Assembly (NCBI RefSeq): GCF_947301925.1
Contig: NZ_CAMYUE010000016.1
Location: 1-53,226, forward strand
DNA: 53,226 bases
Direction of reading: 5' to 3'
From: an uncultured Ruminococcus sp.
GTDB lineage: Bacteria > Bacillota > Clostridia > Oscillospirales > Ruminococcaceae
Shown here: piece by piece, positions 50,001-53,226 of the stretch
Position numbering within the stretch: position 1 is the first letter of the stretch
Layout of the letters: every line of letters begins with the position of its first letter
Made by a program: the position numbers and the translations under genes
Notes under the pieces: generated by a model
What the model saw: the letters and a program-made list of their open reading frames with translations, nothing else
Told to the model about the DNA's origin: nothing
Databases searched by the model: none

Positions 50001-53000
50001 GTTACTGTCGGCGAGGGCGCGGACGCTGTAAATGTAACAGAGGGCGCTACATCAGTTGACTTCGACGGAAACACAGCAGTATTGAACGGCCTGAAGAAGG
50101 GTACATACACTCTCACAGAGACAACTGCACCCGACGGCTTCACAACAGTTACAGAGTTCACATTCGACGTTGACGAAAAGGGCAATGTTTCAAATGTAAG
50201 CACAGTAACAGACGGCAAGGCATATGTTGGCGAAGACGGTCACCTCGTAGTAGAGGACGCAAGATCAACAATGACCCTTGACAAGAAGGCTCTCGGCGGC
50301 GAGGAGATCCCCGAAGAGGCTGGTTCAGCTACATTCGTACTCACAGCTGAGGACGCAGGCAAGACACTCGAAGGCGTAACAGTCGGCATGGGCGAGGGCG
50401 AAGGAGCTACATCCGAGACTCTCGGCGAAGGCGTTACATCTTACGAATTCACAGGCAACAACGTAACATTTGAGGGCCTCAGGAACGGCACATACAGTCT
50501 CGAAGAGACAGCTGCACCCAACGGCTTCACAACAGTTACAAAGTTCACATTCGATATCGTTGACGGCAAGGTCGCTAACGTAAGCACAAACACAAACGGC
50601 CAGGCTTATATCGACGAAAAAACAGGTCACCTCGTAGTTGAGGACGGACAGCACACGATCACCATTGACAAGAAGGCTCTGGGCGGCGAGGAGATCCCCG
50701 CAAGCGCAGGCGAGGCTTCATTCATTCTCACAGCTGAGGATGAGGGCATGAATCTCAAGGGCGTAACAGTAACTCAGGGTACAGGTGAGGGTGCAACCTC
50801 CGAGACTATCATAGCAGGAGACAATCACTTCTGCTTCTCAGGCAGCGGCGTAAGCTTCACAGGCCTGGGCAAGGGCACATACTCACTTGAAGAGACAGCT
50901 GCTCCCAGCGGCTTCATCACAGTTACAAAGTTCACCTTCGACGTGGACGAGGACGGCAATATCTCCAACATAAGCACCGTTACAGACGGCAAGGCTTACG
51001 TTGACGAAAAGACAGGCCACCTCGTAGTCGAGGACGACAAGACAACAGTAGTAATCGACAAGAAGGCACTTGGCGGAACACCTATCCCCGAGGAATCGGG
51101 CAAGGCTGAGTTCACACTTACAGCCAAGAGCGAAGGCCTCGACCTCACAGGTGTAGAAGTCGGCGAGGGCGAGAGCGCAGTCAAGGCATCAGAGGGCGAT
51201 AAGTCCATCGACTTTGACGGCAACACAGCAGTTCTCAGAGGTCTCAAGGAGGGTACATACACTCTCAAGGAGACAACTGCACCCGACGGCTTCACAACAG
51301 TTACAGAGTTCACATTCGACGTTGACAAGGAAGGAAACGTTTCAAATGTAAGCACAGTAACAGACGGAGACGCATACGTTGACGAAAACGGTCACCTCGT
51401 AGTTGAGGACGCCAAGTCAACTCTCAACATCAACAAGAAGGCTCTCGGCGGCGAGGAGATCCCCGCAGAGGCAGGTCAGGCTACATTCGTGCTCACAGCT
51501 GAGGACGAGGGCAAGACACTTGAAGGTGTAACAGTAAGCTGGACAGAGGACGGAGAGGCTAAGTCACAGACTCTCACAGCCGATGATACATCTTACGAAT
51601 TCACAGGCAACAATATCGACTTTACAGGTCTCAAGGACGGCAAGTACAGCCTCGAAGAGACAGCTGCTCCTACCGGCTATGAAGTAGTTACAAAGTTCAA
51701 CTTCACAATTGACAACGGTGTTGTTACAGACGTTGACACAGTAACAAGCGGAAATGTAGTCAAGAAGGACGACGGCAAGACTCTTGAGGTACAGGACGAG
51801 CTGGCTTCTACAATAACAATCGACAAGAAGGCTCTGGGCGGCGAGGAGATTTCCGCAGACGCAGGCCAGGCTACATTCCTTCTCAAGGCCGAGGACAAGG
51901 GCGTTACTCTCAAGGGCGTCAGCGTCAACGGCGGCAAGGCACTCGGCGATGTTACAGAAGTAGAATTCCCCGGAAACTCTGCTAAGTTCACAGGTCTGAA
52001 GAACGGTAAGTATACTCTCATAGAGAACGCCGCTCCCGACGGATACACAGTAGTTTCCACATTCACATTCTATCTTGACGAAGGTCAGGTAAAGGATGTA
52101 AGCGCAACAACCACAGGCAACGCTTATGTGGACGAAGCAACAGGACACCTCGTTATCGAGGACGCTCCCAACCAGTTCACAATAGGCAAGTACGATATCA
52201 CAGGTCAGAAGGAAGTTAAGAATGCTCATATCGAGATCACTAACTCCGACATTGACTGGACATCTATCACAGACGCAAACAAGGCAGACAAGGACTTCAC
52301 TCCCGTAGTTAACAGCGAAGGCAAGGTTATCGGTATCCAGTGGATCTCAGGCGATACTGCAAAGATCGTCAAGGCACTCAAGGACGGTACCTACACACTG
52401 AAGGAGACAGGTGATGACGAGACATTCACCGACGGTGACAAAACATACACCATCATCGCTTCAGAGCTCAGCTTCACTATAAGCGAGAACGAGATCATAG
52501 CTGCCAGCGGCGCAGACCTGAAGGACGCAGACGATGAGACTGCTGAGTCAGGCTACTATGTAGTTGATAAGGCTAACGGTGCTATCAAGGTCAACGATGC
52601 AGAGGCAACAACGACGACAACAACGTCCACAACGACCACTACATCTACGACAACAACAACCACCACTACCACATCAACTACTACAACAACATCCACAACG
52701 ACAACAACGTCGACAACCACCACAACAACTACAACCACTACTACCACAACTACCACAACAACTACTACAACCACAACCACAACTACAACTACAACTACAA
52801 CAACTACCACCACAACAACTACAACAACAACAACTACTACTACAACCACAACGTCGACTACAACGACAACAACAACGTCCACGACGACAACTACAACGTC
52901 TACGACGACGACAACAACGTCGACGACAACAAGCACGACATCTACAACGACCACAACGCCTACTACCACGACCACACTTGTTACCGTTAATATCAGCAAG

Positions 53001-53226
53001 ATAGACGGAATGAACAGCAAGGAGATCAAGGACGCTAAGCTTACCCTCACAGGTAAGGACAGCGAAGGCAATCCGATCGTATTCAAGGACGGTCAGATCA
53101 AGATCGGCGACGAGGGAACTATCATCAACGGCGTCGGTTCATCACTGGTATGGATGTCAGGCAAGACTTCCACTATCGTAACTGTTGAAGACGGTACATA
53201 CACTCTTGAAGAGCTGGCTGCACCTA
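44082..53226 (+). CDS. Giant repetitive SpaA/Cna-B adhesin (partial, runs off right edge)
   Basis: The first 3048 codons of a secreted adhesin, open at the window end. ATG at 44082 has GAAAGGATGG upstream. Signal peptide ~1-38 (..SVAAEDG). Residues ~60-330 resemble the choice-of-anchor A domain (NPLGVAGDFHLFGFESVEADNH). A Cna-B-like domain begins near 471 (EKKWSDGNDNHSGDEISVTLYRL). SpaA-type domains begin near 678, 824 and 974, with two shorter related units following. Then come eleven units opening with DKKALGG and closing with GTYSLEETAAPDGFTTVTKF and VVED. A further domain, a 123-residue Thr tract (2843-2965) and a new SpaA unit follow before the edge. Any sorting signal would be beyond the window. 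Confidence 0.92.
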   Translation, partial: MKKSLGKRLISGVTSGLLAVTYALPSGLSPLRSVAAEDGIGTDGLPIVNTPYEETMWNRNNPLGVAGDFHLFGFESVEADNHVNGNVATPVYIMGANYTAPSQDVGRLLNVVTDELVWTLDPRTRSDIICEPDDGKIFTTLSVNYLYDWLLPEDYEIWGNDTPEKRETKYNYETGESWEEVTPANDRVQVPYPTVFNPTNDSRYSGVNIYPCKKGDYPALVEAYANSEERQAFEESDPPAKYNGPIMFRVTNNLKSGTESYYAHAGSTFIDFAALKTYYETMSDDYASTYKDNRYESLIWDGGKDPWNGDDVSKATLNLYPEGANVLNIKAEDFDKYYEIAVNGINYKDGRYGGGQTLIVNVDLQQQPDVFWKTKWDYIPVEGSDANLNNGEATVQSGTNILYNFYNAAPGGSKVKFGFDGIPLGCVLAPDTDFNVFQINGNIIANKIKADEESHMAFFLNPLDNTKETLEISAEKKWSDGNDNHSGDEISVTLYRLPKSGVTDPAAEFTLANKFTDLVNFIAEGDTEKCKFRIDGQEYKAVADKDANKVTYYQNQNYEGREDLFTPQEDGSINAAIDDGEYEFKIEERAVTVTVADGKVTAISGDPLASQIIGSKSLKESNSWNEEWENLEKASKAGLVYYYYIVEDNVPEGYTVSYDGNGAAGGNKHIIVTNKSEEIANKIKFVKLSDIMTIDTQTDETLTFKSAEKRLTGAKFTLTLDEAANADDNLASGVKSNLDSNTKGKPAYTESTITWTTIEQDIEFEGLPDGTYTLTEEAPEGYQPVSEIKFRVDGGKPSSVSGTAAYDTSDAHNSVVTITDDMYSISLRKVDENDTPVPGALLRLTSTSGADITKVKAHDTQYFTANGYGWNKPDAGIAPYKLELSKNEIKNLASDSESAFEWYSIGSAVIFTGLPEGTYQIEEISAPAGYTRDTAVRTFTIARDADGKLTASGDVYAEDGYEKVNDIINKKQTISVSKYDMNANVIEGAEFRLTKKDGTKLGTLTLSDETLDESFTSFVGLTDNSKGVTIKNTTAGMGYTLRGNTFYNVTVDGAAIEAAQNLYEISGTATGDTLKIDGIYDGTYVLTLDDGRIYNIRAEARDLLKPVVQVSKIATLTDEGKAYEFTGGNAAMTGLEDGDYVLEETASPNGYAKVKSEFEFNITDGVITLTGASTTGEYSVDPADPTHIIIKDKVSEITITKEFGASGVTQPTGTNEGAAMKLTFLEGSSKSADVNIPAADTIKEVGGFIEWNTKDGNPKVFKGLLDGTYKLEETTPPKGYEKAADKTIVIKDGVIVEMNDAGVVISERESESLLNTKQGTITLDKTALGGKVISTEAGSAKFTLEAVGEGAMSNLAGVSINNGTRLGPVKKVENIECTDNNITFTGLRNGTYKLTETAAPAGYSVVSEFTFKVDKGKVTEVSEVGTTGKAYVGEDGHIKVEDAPIMVIDKAALGGEIITGSNAKFTLTAEDEGATLKGVKVNDGEALGEVASYEFEGNSTKFEYLQNGTYSLEETTAPDGFSTVSKFTFKITDGLVTEVSAVTDGVVTPTDGGKVLRVEDRPVINLDKVALGGTPIPAEAGNAKFTLKAEDEGATLEGVKLNGGEALGEGVTEAEFDGNNAVFEYLKAGKYSLTEEVAPDGFTTVTKFTFDVDANGKVTNVTKTTNGDSYLDENGHIVVEDKKSDITINKKALGGEEIPAEAGSATFVLKAEDAGKTLEGVTVSTGTGTSGTTLTADDTSYEFSGNNVNFTGLKNGKYSLEETAAPDGFTTVTKFTFTIENGKVKEVEAVTDGLTVKKDDGTIEVQDRKSTVTLNKKALGGEEIPAGAGKATFVLSAEGEGKTLEGVEVTVGSAATGKTLGETDTSYEFEGNNVKFTGLKKGTYSLEETAAPDGFTTVTKFTFDIDEKGKVTNVSTVTDGKAYIDENGILVVEDTKTKVIIDKKALGGTPIPEDAGKAKFTLTAKSEGLDLSDVTVGEGADAVNVTEGATSVDFDGNTAVLNGLKKGTYTLTETTAPDGFTTVTEFTFDVDEKGNVSNVSTVTDGKAYVGEDGHLVVEDARSTMTLDKKALGGEEIPEEAGSATFVLTAEDAGKTLEGVTVGMGEGEGATSETLGEGVTSYEFTGNNVTFEGLRNGTYSLEETAAPNGFTTVTKFTFDIVDGKVANVSTNTNGQAYIDEKTGHLVVEDGQHTITIDKKALGGEEIPASAGEASFILTAEDEGMNLKGVTVTQGTGEGATSETIIAGDNHFCFSGSGVSFTGLGKGTYSLEETAAPSGFITVTKFTFDVDEDGNISNISTVTDGKAYVDEKTGHLVVEDDKTTVVIDKKALGGTPIPEESGKAEFTLTAKSEGLDLTGVEVGEGESAVKASEGDKSIDFDGNTAVLRGLKEGTYTLKETTAPDGFTTVTEFTFDVDKEGNVSNVSTVTDGDAYVDENGHLVVEDAKSTLNINKKALGGEEIPAEAGQATFVLTAEDEGKTLEGVTVSWTEDGEAKSQTLTADDTSYEFTGNNIDFTGLKDGKYSLEETAAPTGYEVVTKFNFTIDNGVVTDVDTVTSGNVVKKDDGKTLEVQDELASTITIDKKALGGEEISADAGQATFLLKAEDKGVTLKGVSVNGGKALGDVTEVEFPGNSAKFTGLKNGKYTLIENAAPDGYTVVSTFTFYLDEGQVKDVSATTTGNAYVDEATGHLVIEDAPNQFTIGKYDITGQKEVKNAHIEITNSDIDWTSITDANKADKDFTPVVNSEGKVIGIQWISGDTAKIVKALKDGTYTLKETGDDETFTDGDKTYTIIASELSFTISENEIIAASGADLKDADDETAESGYYVVDKANGAIKVNDAEATTTTTTSTTTTTSTTTTTTTTTSTTTTTSTTTTTSTTTTTTTTTTTTTTTTTTTTTTTTTTTTTTTTTTTTTTTTTTTTTTTSTTTTTTTSTTTTTTSTTTTTTSTTTSTTSTTTTTPTTTTTLVTVNISKIDGMNSKEIKDAKLTLTGKDSEGNPIVFKDGQIKIGDEGTIINGVGSSLVWMSGKTSTIVTVEDGTYTLEELAAP
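48060..52160 (+). repeat. Eleven ALGG repeat units, period 354-390 nt
   Basis: In-frame codons for Ala-Leu-Gly-Gly start at 48060, 48435, 48789, 49155, 49533, 49914, 50289, 50676, 51066, 51441 and 51831. From 48789 the units alternate as one TPIP type and two EEI(P/S) types, three times over, giving a higher-order period of about 1125-1155 bases. Confidence 0.95.
52608..52976 (+). repeat. ACN-triplet tract coding a 123-residue Thr linker
   Basis: Almost pure ACN codons in frame, with a few TCN Ser codons and one Pro. All four Thr codons are used, in runs such as ACAACTACAACC. The tract makes an extended, probably glycosylated or rigid linker. As a triplet-period low-complexity tract it can change length without a frameshift. 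Confidence 0.95.

Noticed and set aside
52556..53086. An antisense open frame of mostly valine
   Set aside because: It is the complement of the ACN Thr tract and has no ribosome site.

Overview
The window comes from a Gram-positive anaerobe of the Ruminococcus / Oscillospiraceae type. The signs are a type I dockerin on a CotH-family protein, Thr-rich linkers, SipW-type signal peptidases with TasA/BsaA-like substrates, a class B sortase with a PPxTG substrate, and near-consensus TTGACA-N17-TATAAT promoters. The genus is an inference; dockerin and SipW content is the main support.

Layout. 1-612: 3' end of a 23S rRNA, then tRNA-Lys, tRNA-Glu, 5S rRNA and tRNA-Asn, with their own strong promoter. 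610-1712: divergent zinc-ribbon protein and GNAT acetyltransferase. 1800-2046: a probable small structured RNA and tandem terminators. 2264-12702: surface locus 1 (SipW peptidase, three BsaA/TasA-like exported proteins, a 2594-residue SpaA/Cna-B protein). 12806-14572: a U32-family protein with a 30-nt minisatellite encoding GGPPPWATGA repeats. 14892-16879: LexA-boxed SOS operon (Y-family polymerase plus YolD-like protein). 16980-17500: a chain of at least ten hairpins without a gene, a candidate large structured RNA. 17686-23124 (minus): surface locus 2 (SipW peptidase, TasA-like protein, PPDTG-anchored protein, class B sortase) followed by an ECF sigma factor and a Thr-rich membrane anti-sigma-like protein. 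23633-26695: dockerin-bearing CotH protein. 26744-31940: NarL/LuxR-type two-component system divergent from an ABC-2 exporter operon. 31995-41928 (minus): a 13-gene operon resembling a type II polyketide/fatty-acid pathway. 42392-43582: ECF transporter S component with a soluble insert. 44082-window end: the first 3048 codons of a giant adhesin with eleven ALGG-type repeats and a 123-residue Thr tract.

How the genes fit together. Two separate SipW/TasA-like modules suggest two matrix or pilus-like surface fibres, one with a dedicated sortase. The 13-gene operon has an acyltransferase, two acyl carrier proteins, one intact ketosynthase, a CoA-type 3-hydroxyacyl dehydrogenase, two enoyl-CoA hydratases with both catalytic Glu residues, a hotdog thioesterase, a MIF-like tautomerase with N-terminal Pro, an alpha/beta hydrolase with a Cys nucleophile, an acyl-AMP ligase and a type II thioesterase. 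It has no chain-length factor, no SDR ketoreductase and no HMG synthase. This is the best candidate for an undescribed system, making an unknown small acyl or polyketide product; the convergent ABC exporter and its two-component system could export it or sense it.
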